Source of the DNA: Streptomyces sp. NBC_01754
GTDB taxonomy: Bacteria > Actinomycetota > Actinomycetes > Streptomycetales > Streptomycetaceae
Assembly (NCBI RefSeq): GCF_035918015.1
Contig: NZ_CP109132.1
Location: 6,820,001 to 6,884,000 of the forward strand
Direction: 5' to 3'
Length of the DNA: 64,000 bases
Part shown: piece after piece, positions 9,108 to 16,860 of the stretch
Layout of the letters: the number at the start of each line of letters is the position of its first letter
Position numbering within the stretch: position 1 is the first letter of the stretch
Notes under the pieces: generated by a model
The model's database searches: none
The model's input: the letters and a program-made list of their open reading frames with translations, nothing else
What the model was told of the DNA's origin: nothing
Program-made: the position numbers and the translations under genes

Positions 9108-11279
9108 ATGACCGAGAGCACGACCATCCGCTGGGAACAGGACGAGACCGGCATCGTCACCCTCGTCCTGGACGACCCCGGCCAGTCCGCCAACACGATG
9201 AACCAGGCGTTCAAGGACTCGATCGCCGCCGTCGCCGACCGGGCCGAGGCCGAGAAGGACACCATCCGGGGCATCGTCTACACCTCCGCGAAGAAGACCT
9301 TCTTCGCGGGCGGCGACCTCAAGGACATGATCAAGGTCGGTCCCGAGGACGCCCAGGCCGCCTTCGACGCCGGCACCGCCATCAAGCACTCACTGCGCCG
9401 CATCGAGACCCTGGGCAAGCCGGTGGTGGCCGCGATCAACGGCGCCGCGCTCGGCGGCGGTTACGAGATCGCGCTCGCCTCCCACCACCGCGTCGCCCTG
9501 GACGCCCCCGGCTCCCGTATCGGCCTGCCCGAGGTCACCCTGGGCCTGCTGCCCGCGGGCGGCGGCGTCACCCGCACCGTACGCCTCATGGGCATCACCG
9601 ACGCGCTGCTCAAGGTCCTGCTCCAGGGCACCCAGTACACCCCCGCGCGCGCACTGGAGAACGGCCTGGTCCACGAGATCGCCGCCACGCACGAGGAGAT
9701 GCTCGCCAAGGCGCGCGCCTTCATCGACACGCATCCCGAGTCGCAGCAGCCCTGGGACGTCAAGGGCTACCGCATCCCCGGCGGCACCCCCGCCCACCCG
9801 AAGTTCGCGGCGAACCTGCCCGCCTTCCCCGCCAACTTGAAGAAGCAGCTCGCGGGCGCGCCCATGCCCGCGCCCCGCAACATCATGGCCGCGGCGGTCG
9901 AGGGCTCGCAGGTCGACTTCGAGACCGCGCTGACCATCGAGGCCCGCTACTTCACCGAGCTGGTCACCGGCCAGGTCGCGAAGAACATGATCCAGGCCTT
10001 CTTCTTCGACCTCCAGGCCGTCAACTCCGGGGCCAGCCGCCCGAAGGCGATCGAGGAGCGCCAGGTCCGCAAGGTCGCCGTACTGGGCGCCGGGATGATG
10101 GGCGCGGGCATCGCCTACTCCTGCGCCCGCGCCGGACTCGACGTCGTCCTCAAGGACGTCTCCGCCGAGGCCGCCGCGAAGGGCAAGGCCTACAGCGAGA
10201 AGCTGCTCGCCAAGGCGCTCTCCCGGGGCCGTACGACCGAGGCGAAGCGCGATGCGCTGCTCGCCCGGATCACCCCGACCGGCGACCCGGCCGACCTCGC
10301 GGGCTGCGACGCGGTGATCGAGGCGGTCTTCGAGGACACCGCGCTCAAGCAGAAGGTGTTCCAGGAGATCCAGGACGTCGTCGAGCCCGACGCGCTGCTC
10401 TGCTCCAACACCTCCACACTGCCCATCACCGTGCTCGCCGAGGGCGTGGAGCGGCCCGCCGACTTCATCGGGCTGCACTTCTTCTCGCCGGTCGACAAGA
10501 TGCCGCTGGTGGAGATCATCAAGGGTGAGCGGACCGGCGACGCGGCGCTGGCCCGCGCCTTCGACCTGGTGCGCCGGATCAAGAAGACCCCGATCGTCGT
10601 CAACGACTCCCGCGGCTTCTTCACCTCCCGCGTCATCGGCCACTTCATCAACGAGGGCGTCGCGATGGTCGGCGAGGGCATCGAGCCCGCGTCGGTCGAG
10701 CAGGCCGCGGCCCAGGCGGGCTACCCGGCCAAGGTCCTCGCGCTGATGGACGAGCTGACGCTCACCCTCCCGCGCAGGATCCGCGACGAGACCCGACGGG
10801 CGGTCGAGCAGGCGGGCGGAACCTGGCCGGCCCACCCCGCCGACGCGGTGGTCGACCGGATGGTCGACGAGTTCGGGCGGCCCGGACGCAGCGGGGGAGC
10901 GGGTTTCTACGAGTACGGCGAGGACGGCGGGCGCGGCCTGCTGTGGCCGGGGCTGCGCGAGCACTTCGGCAAGCCCGGTACCGAGATCCCGTTCGAGGAC
11001 ATGCGGGAGCGGATGCTCTTCTCCGAGGCGCTGGACAGCGTCCGCTGCCTGGAGGAGAACGTCCTGACGACCGTCGCCGACGCCAACATCGGCTCGGTCA
11101 TGGGCATCGGCTTCCCGCCGTGGACCGGCGGCGTGCTCCAGTACATCAACGGCTACGAGGGCGGCCTGCCCGGCTTCGTGGCCCGCGCCCGGCAGCTCGC
11201 CGAGCGCTACGGGGACCGCTTCCTGCCGTCCTCGCTTCTGCTGGAGAAGGCGGAGAAGGGCGAGACCTTCCACGACTGA
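9108..11279 (+). CDS. fadB: FadB-type bifunctional enoyl-CoA hydratase / 3-hydroxyacyl-CoA dehydrogenase
   Basis: A 723-residue fusion. Residues 1 to about 310 form the enoyl-CoA hydratase domain (oxyanion-hole segments FFAGGDLKDM and GAALGGGYEIAL). From about residue 320 follows a 3-hydroxyacyl-CoA dehydrogenase with the NAD motif VAVLGAGMMGAGIAY, LHFFSPVDKMPLVE, and a C-terminal helical domain. It hydrates enoyl-CoA and oxidises the hydroxyacyl product, handing ketoacyl-CoA to the thiolase encoded just upstream. GGAG precedes the ATG. It closes the operon; the MerR gene lies tail-to-tail with it. Confidence 0.95.
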   Translation: MTESTTIRWEQDETGIVTLVLDDPGQSANTMNQAFKDSIAAVADRAEAEKDTIRGIVYTSAKKTFFAGGDLKDMIKVGPEDAQAAFDAGTAIKHSLRRIETLGKPVVAAINGAALGGGYEIALASHHRVALDAPGSRIGLPEVTLGLLPAGGGVTRTVRLMGITDALLKVLLQGTQYTPARALENGLVHEIAATHEEMLAKARAFIDTHPESQQPWDVKGYRIPGGTPAHPKFAANLPAFPANLKKQLAGAPMPAPRNIMAAAVEGSQVDFETALTIEARYFTELVTGQVAKNMIQAFFFDLQAVNSGASRPKAIEERQVRKVAVLGAGMMGAGIAYSCARAGLDVVLKDVSAEAAAKGKAYSEKLLAKALSRGRTTEAKRDALLARITPTGDPADLAGCDAVIEAVFEDTALKQKVFQEIQDVVEPDALLCSNTSTLPITVLAEGVERPADFIGLHFFSPVDKMPLVEIIKGERTGDAALARAFDLVRRIKKTPIVVNDSRGFFTSRVIGHFINEGVAMVGEGIEPASVEQAAAQAGYPAKVLALMDELTLTLPRRIRDETRRAVEQAGGTWPAHPADAVVDRMVDEFGRPGRSGGAGFYEYGEDGGRGLLWPGLREHFGKPGTEIPFEDMRERMLFSEALDSVRCLEENVLTTVADANIGSVMGIGFPPWTGGVLQYINGYEGGLPGFVARARQLAERYGDRFLPSSLLLEKAEKGETFHD

Positions 11280-11349
11280 CGGCTGCCCGGCGGGCCGTGT
11301 CCGCCTGCCGGGGCGGGCTCACCCTGCGGGCCGTGTGCGCCACGGCGGT

Positions 11350-12078
11350 TCACTCCGCGGTGAACGCGGCCCGCAGCTCCTCCTTGAGCGACCGCTGGAA
11401 CGCCGTCAGCAGCGCCTGGAGCACCATCGGCTGCATATGGGCCGACAGCGACTTCATCGCCTTCACGTGCTCCGGATCGGCCTCCCGCTCCCGGTACGGA
11501 TTCCACACCTCGTCCCGGAACAGCCGGGTCAGCTCCTGGGCGGCCGAGCGCGTGTGCTCCAGCAGCACCGTGCGCGCGGCCAGGATCGTCTCGTGCGCGA
11601 TCGGTACGTCCAGCAGCTCCACCCCGAGACGCAGCAGTCCCACGTCCACCCGGAAGCCGCCGTCCCCCTCGCGCCGCTCCAGGACGCCCATCGCCACCAG
11701 CCGGTCCACATCCGGCTCCGTGAGCGCCCGCCCCGCGCGCCGCTCCAGCTCCGCCCGCTCCAGGTCCTCGGCCGCGTCCGGTGCCCAGGACGCCACCAGA
11801 GCCCGGTGGATGGCCAGGTCGTGGGCGCTCAGATCGGGCGGCAGCTGCTCGAGGTACCGCTCGATGGCGGCGAGTGTCATGCCCTGGTGCTGGAGCTCCT
11901 CGATCAGCGCGAGACGCGAGAGGTGGGCCGGCCCGTAGTGCCCGACCCGGCGCGGACCGATCACCGGGGGCGGCAACAGCCCCCGGGTGCCGTAGAAACG
12001 CACGGTGCGCACGGTGACACCCGCGCGCGCGGCGAGTTCGTCGACGGTGAGCGTCGGCTCCTCGTTCCCGGTGGCCAT
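11350..12078 (-). CDS. MerR family transcriptional regulator, candidate controller of the fatty-acid operon
   Basis: The N-terminal part is a MerR winged helix (LTVDELAARAGVTVRTVRFY, then RVGHYGPAHLSRLALIEELQ). A dimerisation helix and a C-terminal sensing domain of about 150 residues follow, with no cysteine cluster typical of metal-sensing MerR proteins, so an organic or acyl-CoA ligand is more likely. It is convergent with the beta-oxidation genes and has a 7-bp inverted repeat upstream of its own start (12131-12158), suggesting autoregulation. GGAGCA precedes the ATG at 12078. The regulatory target is inference from position. Confidence 0.87.
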   Translation of the reverse strand: MATGNEEPTLTVDELAARAGVTVRTVRFYGTRGLLPPPVIGPRRVGHYGPAHLSRLALIEELQHQGMTLAAIERYLEQLPPDLSAHDLAIHRALVASWAPDAAEDLERAELERRAGRALTEPDVDRLVAMGVLERREGDGGFRVDVGLLRLGVELLDVPIAHETILAARTVLLEHTRSAAQELTRLFRDEVWNPYREREADPEHVKAMKSLSAHMQPMVLQALLTAFQRSLKEELRAAFTAE

Positions 12079-12130
12079 GACTGCTCCTTGTCGCGAACGG
12101 CCCGCCGTGCGGACCCGGATCCTTCAGGTG

Positions 12131-12158
12131 CAACAGTATTGCTGTCTCACCACTGTTG
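12131..12158. promoter_or_regulatory. candidate MerR operator in the merR / macro-domain intergenic region
   Basis: CAACAGT at 12131-12137 and ACTGTTG at 12152-12158 are exact inverted copies separated by 14 bases. The site lies 53 bases upstream of the MerR start, on the side where its promoter must be, and 48 bases upstream of the divergent macro-domain gene. MerR proteins bind such dyads inside promoters. A sequence partly similar to it (TGTGTCACACCGTTG) occurs at about 5418-5432 ahead of the CoA-transferase gene. Confidence 0.5.
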
Positions 12159-12206
12159 TGAAAGCGTCCCGGCGGCATTGTCGGCGGTGGGCCGTACGGT
12201 GAGAGC

Positions 12207-12683
12207 ATGTCGGGGATCACGTATCTGCGGGGGGACGCCACCGCGCCGTCGGGCGAGGGCGTCAAGATGATCGTGCACTGCTGCAACGACCGCGGGGGCT
12301 GGGGCAAGGGCTTCGTGCTCGCCCTGTCCCGCCGCCGGCCGGCGCCGGAGGCCGCCTACCGCCGTTGGTACCGCGAGCGTGCGGGCAACGACTTCGGCCC
12401 CGGGGCCGTGCAGTTCGTCCAGGTGGAACCGTGCCTCTGGGTGGCGAACCTGGTGGGCCGGCACGGCACGCGCACCGGTGGCGAGGGCGCACCGGTGCGC
12501 TACGAGTCGCTGGACGAGGGCCTGCGGCGGGTGGCGGAGAAGGCCGCCGGGCTGGGGGCCTCGGTCCACATGCCGCGGATCGGCTGCGGACTGGCGGGCG
12601 GGAGCTGGTCCCGGGGCGAACCCCTCGTATCCGAGCGGCTGGTGGGCCGTGTCACGGCGGTGACGGTGTACGACCACGGGTAG
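12207..12683 (+). CDS. macro domain protein (ADP-ribose binding or hydrolase)
   Basis: A stand-alone 158-residue macro domain. Motifs are ITYLRGDATAP at the start, IVHCCNDRGGWGKGF (the loop that contacts ADP-ribose, of the type with NDxGxWGxGF), and VHMPRIGCGLAGGSW near the end. These match the TARG1/Poa1-like branch, whose members remove ADP-ribose from glutamate or from ADP-ribose 1''-phosphate. There is no obvious ribosome site; TACGGT lies six bases before the ATG, so the message may be leaderless. No ADP-ribosyltransferase gene is adjacent, so the substrate is unknown. Confidence 0.85.
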   Translation: MSGITYLRGDATAPSGEGVKMIVHCCNDRGGWGKGFVLALSRRRPAPEAAYRRWYRERAGNDFGPGAVQFVQVEPCLWVANLVGRHGTRTGGEGAPVRYESLDEGLRRVAEKAAGLGASVHMPRIGCGLAGGSWSRGEPLVSERLVGRVTAVTVYDHG

Positions 12684-12788
12684 CCGCCGGGGCGCCTTGG
12701 CCGAGGGGCTGCGGGCAGACGTTCGAGGTGGCTGTGTTTCCGCCGGCCTGTGGTTGAGTGGAAGGCGTCACGGCGGACGGGGAGGCTC

Positions 12789-13421
12789 ATGGCGGCACAG
12801 GACACCGAGGCGGCCCTGCTGGCCCGGGCGCTCGGAGAGACGCCGTCCTCCGACGCGCTGAGTGAGCAGATCCTGGACGCGGCACGCGAGCAGTTCATGA
12901 CGTTCGGGCTGCGCCGCTCCACCGTCGACGACGTGGCCAAGCGCGCCAAGGTCTCGCGGGTCACGGTGTACCGGCGGATCGGCAACAAGGACAGTCTGGT
13001 GTCGGCCTGCCTGCTGCGCGAGTACCGGCGCTTCGTCGTGGACGTGGACGCAGCGGTCGCCGCGCTGCCCACCACCCAGGACCGCCTCGTCGAGGGTTTC
13101 GTGGCCGTGCTCCGGCACATCCGTGAACACCCCCTGGTGGGCGGGCTGCTGAGGCTGGAACCGGAGATCATGCTGCCCTTCCTCACCCTGGAGAGCGGCC
13201 CCGCCTTCCTCGCGATGCGCGGATATCTGGCCGACCGGCTGCGCGACGCCCAGCGGGCCGACGGGCGTCCGGAGACGGATCCGACGCCGGTTGCCGAACT
13301 CATGGTGCGGATCACCGTCTCCTTCCTCCTCAACCCGGTGAGCTGCTTCGCGCTCGACGACGACGAGCAGGTGCGCGCCTTCGCCCGCCGCTACCTGCTC
13401 CCGCTGCTCGGCGCCGACTAG
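12789..13421 (+). CDS. TetR family transcriptional regulator
   Basis: The 210-residue protein has the TetR N-terminal helix-turn-helix: ILDAAREQFMTFGLRRSTV then DDVAKRAKVSRVTVYRRIG with the typical tyrosine. The C-terminal ligand domain is variable, as usual. I chose the ATG at 12789, directly preceded by GGGGAGG; a GTG at 12750 would add 13 unlikely residues. It faces the MpaB-like gene at 13568-14446, and an inverted repeat in the divergent MpaB promoter region (14534-14559) is a plausible target, though that link is inference. Confidence 0.88.
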   Translation: MAAQDTEAALLARALGETPSSDALSEQILDAAREQFMTFGLRRSTVDDVAKRAKVSRVTVYRRIGNKDSLVSACLLREYRRFVVDVDAAVAALPTTQDRLVEGFVAVLRHIREHPLVGGLLRLEPEIMLPFLTLESGPAFLAMRGYLADRLRDAQRADGRPETDPTPVAELMVRITVSFLLNPVSCFALDDDEQVRAFARRYLLPLLGAD

Positions 13422-13495
13422 CGCCGCGGCAGGCGACGCCCGCCCGACGACCGCCCGACGACCGCCCGACGGGCGGACGGCGCCTGCCGGGCCGC

Positions 13496-13519
13496 GGGCC
13501 GCCCCGTGGGCGGCGGCCC
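13496..13519. terminator. possible bidirectional terminator hairpin between convergent genes
   Basis: GGGCCGCC at 13496-13503 can pair with GGCGGCCC at 13512-13519 around an 8-base loop. It lies between the ends of the convergent TetR and MpaB-like genes. There is no T-run on either side. Just upstream is a short tandem run of CCCGACGACCG units (about 13441-13470). Confidence 0.35.
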
Positions 13520-13567
13520 GGACGCCGGATCCGGCGGCGGGCGGTCACCCCGCGCGGGGCGTCCGCG

Positions 13568-14446
13568 TCAGGCGCGCTCCCGGGGCAGGGGCTCCAGCGG
13601 GCGGGCCCTGGCCCAGTGCGGACCCAGGTCGTCGAGGTGGTAGCCGAAGGGGTAGCTGCGCGGCCGGGGCCGGGACGGCAGCCACCGGGGCCGGGCCGGC
13701 AGCAGGCCCACGCCGTGCGACCGGACGCGCACCAGCCCTTCGGCGGCCACCCGCACCCAGCGCGGCTGCGGCCGGAACCCCAGTGCGCGCAGCAGCGGCT
13801 CGTCCAGCAGCGCCAGCGAGAGGCGGGCCACCAGCGGGCGCAACGGGGCGGGGTACCAGTGGGCCATGACCCGGAAGGTGGCGGTGGCGACGCGCCGGTT
13901 CGCCGGATCGTAGGCGAACATCGTCCGCTCGTAGGAGTCCAGCAGCTCCTCGAAGCCCTGGTAGGTGTCCGGGGCACCGGTGATCCCCATCATGGCCGCC
14001 GTCCTGTTCGCCGCCTCCGCCAGCGCCTGCACCTCCTGCGGGCACAGGGGGCGCCAGCCGAACCGGTCGATCCACCGCTTGGGGCCGACGACCGTGGTGG
14101 CCAGGACGTAGAGGTAGTCCTCGTTGGCTATGCGGTACCTGCCGTGGATCCGGTTGAGCCGGCGGGCCGCCGCACGCGCCCGCTCCGAATCGAACCCCTC
14201 GGCCGCCATCTCGTAGCCGAACAGGACGGTGTCGTCGTACCGCTTCTGGCCGTTGCGCTCGAACTCCTGGGTCCGGTCCAGGAGTACGGAGATGCGGGGC
14301 ACGCCGTAGTCGCGCAGGAAGGCGACGCCGATGCCCTGCCGGTAGTCCCAGGGGAACTCGTACTGCGACATCAGCCGAATGATCTCGGCGCAGTCATGTG
14401 CGGGATCCATGCGCCGGATCTCGCGTAAGCGGCTGTAACGGCCCAT
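13568..14446 (-). CDS. oxygenase MpaB family protein (DUF2236), copy 1
   Basis: A 292-residue member of the DUF2236/MpaB family, related to latex-clearing protein and to fungal MpaB; characterised relatives bind heme b and cleave olefinic chains with oxygen. Family-like segments are RLNRIHGRY with the following YLYVLATTVVGPKRWIDRFGW, where a His and Arg cluster near the heme is expected. I chose the ATG at 14446, which has AGGAGGTGG upstream; the open frame continues to 14539. It is divergent from a second, different family member. The substrate is unknown. Confidence 0.78.
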   Translation of the reverse strand: MGRYSRLREIRRMDPAHDCAEIIRLMSQYEFPWDYRQGIGVAFLRDYGVPRISVLLDRTQEFERNGQKRYDDTVLFGYEMAAEGFDSERARAAARRLNRIHGRYRIANEDYLYVLATTVVGPKRWIDRFGWRPLCPQEVQALAEAANRTAAMMGITGAPDTYQGFEELLDSYERTMFAYDPANRRVATATFRVMAHWYPAPLRPLVARLSLALLDEPLLRALGFRPQPRWVRVAAEGLVRVRSHGVGLLPARPRWLPSRPRPRSYPFGYHLDDLGPHWARARPLEPLPRERA

Positions 14447-14533
14447 CCGTGCCACCTCCTGAAGAGCGGGCGTGCGGCCCCCCGGGGCGCGAACTCCGCT
14501 CCGCCGTGGCGTGGCGGTTCCCTCGCCCCGGAG

Positions 14534-14559
14534 AGTCAAAGTTACAAATACTATTGACT
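14534..14559. promoter_or_regulatory. inverted repeat in the divergent promoter region of the two MpaB-like genes
   Basis: AGTCAA at 14534-14539 and TTGACT at 14554-14559 are inverted copies separated by 14 AT-rich bases, in an otherwise very GC-rich context. The TTGACT half could also be a -35 box for the rightward gene. The spacing and position suit a repressor such as the nearby TetR protein acting on both genes. Confidence 0.5.
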
Positions 14560-14696
14560 TGTTTCATCGGGGGCGTCAACACTGCGGACAGGGAGGCGTG
14601 GGCGCCCGGCGGTCCGGTGGCCCGCCCGCGCCCGCATACTGGAACACGTACGGGCCGGGTGCCCTCCCGGGCGCCCGCGATCACTGGGAGCCCTGG

Positions 14697-15611
14697 ATGA
14701 GCAGTGCCGACATCGGCCGGACCGGCCCTGTCCCGCCCCCGCCGGGCGGCGTCCTGTGGAGCCTGGCCGGTGACGTCCGGGGCCTGCTCATGCTGCCCGC
14801 CGCCCTCACCCTCCAGGTGGCGCACCCCGCCGTCGGCGCGGGCGTGGACGAGCACTCGGTCTTCCGCACGGACCCGTGGGGACGGGGCGAACGCTCCCTG
14901 CGCTCGCTCCAGCTCTGGGTGTACGGGGGAGAAGCGGCAGCCGAGGAGGGGCGCCGGCTCCGTAAGCTGCACCGCACCATCCAGGGCACCGACACCCGGG
15001 GCCGCCGCTACCACGCGCTCGCCCCCGCGAACTACGCCTGGGTCCACGCGACCGGCTTCCCCGTGTACCGGCACGCCTCGCGTTACCTGGTGCGCCCGCT
15101 CACCGGGGCCCAGGAACGGGCGCTCTACCGGGAGTGGCTCCAGGTCGGCCGGATCCTCGGGATCCACGACCGCGACATGCCGCAGACGATCGAGGAGTTC
15201 TGGCCGTACTACCGTGCCGTGCTCGCCGGCGGCATCGAGCGGACCGCCGTCGTGGAGGAACTGGTGGCCACCGACCAGCCCGTACCGCCCCCGGACCGGG
15301 GGCCGTTGGTCCTGCGGCTCCTGTTCAGGGCGCTGTGGCCGGTGCTGCTCCCGCCGTTGGCGCGCTTCCGCCGGTTCGTCACCGTCGGGCTGATGCCGCC
15401 GGACGCACGCGAGGCACTCGGGCTCGCGTGGAGTGACGCCGAGGAGCGGCGGCTGCGGAGGTTCTGCGGCCTCGTGCGGCGCGTCGTGCCCGTCCTGCCC
15501 GAACGGCTGCGCTATCTGCCGCCCGCCCGCAGGGCTCGGGCGGCGTGGCACGCGGAGCGCGGGGCCCGGGACGTCAGGCCGAGGCGCGCCGGATCAGTTC
15601 GGTCGGGGTGA
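14697..15611 (+). CDS. oxygenase MpaB family protein (DUF2236), copy 2
   Basis: A 304-residue DUF2236 protein divergent from copy 1. It begins with the family's GGVLWSLAGDVRGLLMLPAA followed by LQVAHPAVGAGVDEHS, where the conserved His is a likely heme contact, then RLRKLHRTIQGTD and YAWVHATGF. The ATG at 14697 has GGGAG six bases upstream; earlier in-frame sequence does not resemble the family. The 3' end overlaps the convergent LacI gene by 38 bp. Heme use and olefin cleavage are known for relatives only; the substrate here is not known. Confidence 0.78.
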   Translation: MSSADIGRTGPVPPPPGGVLWSLAGDVRGLLMLPAALTLQVAHPAVGAGVDEHSVFRTDPWGRGERSLRSLQLWVYGGEAAAEEGRRLRKLHRTIQGTDTRGRRYHALAPANYAWVHATGFPVYRHASRYLVRPLTGAQERALYREWLQVGRILGIHDRDMPQTIEEFWPYYRAVLAGGIERTAVVEELVATDQPVPPPDRGPLVLRLLFRALWPVLLPPLARFRRFVTVGLMPPDAREALGLAWSDAEERRLRRFCGLVRRVVPVLPERLRYLPPARRARAAWHAERGARDVRPRRAGSVRSG

Positions 15612-16626
15612 CCACCGAGTCGGGCCACTCGCCCGTGCCGCTGTCCAGCCGCTCCATCAGCAGCCGCACCATGAGCCGGCCCATGCCCTCCACGTCCTGC
15701 CGGACGGTCGTGAGCGGGGGATCGGTGTTCTCGGCGACCGAGGCCATGTCGTCGAAGCCGACCAGCGCCACCTCCTCCGGCACCCGCAGCCCCTTCTCGC
15801 GCAGCACCCGCAGGGCCCCCGACGCCATCAGGTCGTTGGCGACGAAGACCCCGTCCAGATCCGGGCGGGCCTCCAGCAGCCGTGTCATCGCCCGGGCCCC
15901 GCCGTCGGCGGTGAAGTCGCCGTCCACGGTCAGCGCCGGATCGGCGTCCGGCAGCACATCGTGGTAGCCGTCGATCCGGTCGAGCGCCGAGGTCTGGTCC
16001 CGCGGGCCCGCGATGTGCGCGATCCGACGCCGGCCGAGGGAGACCAGATGGCGCACGGCCTCGCGGGCACCGCCCCGGTTGTCGCAGTCGACGTACGGCC
16101 CCGGGGCCCCGGCGCCGTCGGCCCTCGCCGGATGTTCCGGGCGTCCGCCGTAGACGGTCGGCACCCTGAATCTGCGGATGATCGCGGGCAGTTCGTCGTC
16201 GGTGTGCAGGGAGAAGGCCAGGACACCGTCCACGTGCCCGCCGGCCAGGTAGCGGGTGACCCGGTCGAAGTCGCCCCTGCCCTCCACCAGCAGCAGTACC
16301 AGCTGCGCGTCGTGCGCGTTGAGCTCGCGGCTGATCCCGCGGATCTGGCGGGAGAAGAACGGGTCGGAGAAGATCCGGAACTCGGGTTCGTCGATGATCA
16401 CGGCCACCGCCCCGTTGCGCCGGGTGACCAGGGTCCGGGCCGCGTGGTTCGGGATGTAACCGAGCTCGTCGACCGCCCTGCGCACCTGATCCACCAGCGG
16501 CTGCCGCACCCCGGCGCCGCCGTTGACGACCCGGGACACCGTCGCCCGGGACACACCCGCGCGGGCCGCGACCGCCTCCAGGGTGGGCCGGACGTCACGC
16601 TGCGGATCGGGGGTCGGGTCGGGCAA
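15574..16626 (-). CDS. LacI family transcriptional regulator
   Basis: The 350-residue protein has the LacI helix-turn-helix and hinge (TLEAVAARAGVSRATVSRVV then GYIPNHAARTLVTRR). A periplasmic-binding-protein-like sensor domain follows, ending in GFDDMASVAENTDPPLTTVR. I chose the TTG at 16626, with GAGGAG upstream; without it the frame runs into unrelated sequence. It is divergent from the BCCT transporter gene, so it probably controls uptake of that substrate. The ligand is not identifiable. Confidence 0.88.
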   Translation of the reverse strand: MPDPTPDPQRDVRPTLEAVAARAGVSRATVSRVVNGGAGVRQPLVDQVRRAVDELGYIPNHAARTLVTRRNGAVAVIIDEPEFRIFSDPFFSRQIRGISRELNAHDAQLVLLLVEGRGDFDRVTRYLAGGHVDGVLAFSLHTDDELPAIIRRFRVPTVYGGRPEHPARADGAGAPGPYVDCDNRGGAREAVRHLVSLGRRRIAHIAGPRDQTSALDRIDGYHDVLPDADPALTVDGDFTADGGARAMTRLLEARPDLDGVFVANDLMASGALRVLREKGLRVPEEVALVGFDDMASVAENTDPPLTTVRQDVEGMGRLMVRLLMERLDSGTGEWPDSVVTPTELIRRASA

Positions 16627-16764
16627 GAGAGACGCTCCTCGGGCGCGCGCGCCCGGCCGGGAACGGCCGGAACGGGCGGGGTCGGCACGAACGCCCGCCA
16701 GCCTAACCGCCCGGCCGGCACCGTCGGGCGGCCCGGTTCCGAGGCACATCCCCGCATAAACGGT

Positions 16765-16781
16765 CAAGCGGTCACGGCTTG
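16765..16781. promoter_or_regulatory. possible LacI operator before the BCCT transporter gene
   Basis: CAAGC and GCTTG form a short dyad with a 7-base centre at 16765-16781, about 80 bases before the transporter start and 140 before the LacI start. The arms are short and the centre is odd, so this is only a candidate. Confidence 0.3.
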
Positions 16782-16860
16782 TTGATTCCGGAAGGCGCGC
16801 GCCGCGTGTGGTACTGCCTACGGAGAGCGATAAGTTCGCAATACGCGAAAGGTGCCATTT

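Noticed and set aside
13441..13470. Short tandem repeats as a CRISPR-like array
   Set aside because: Only two to three 11-base units with no spacers; simple local slippage between convergent genes.
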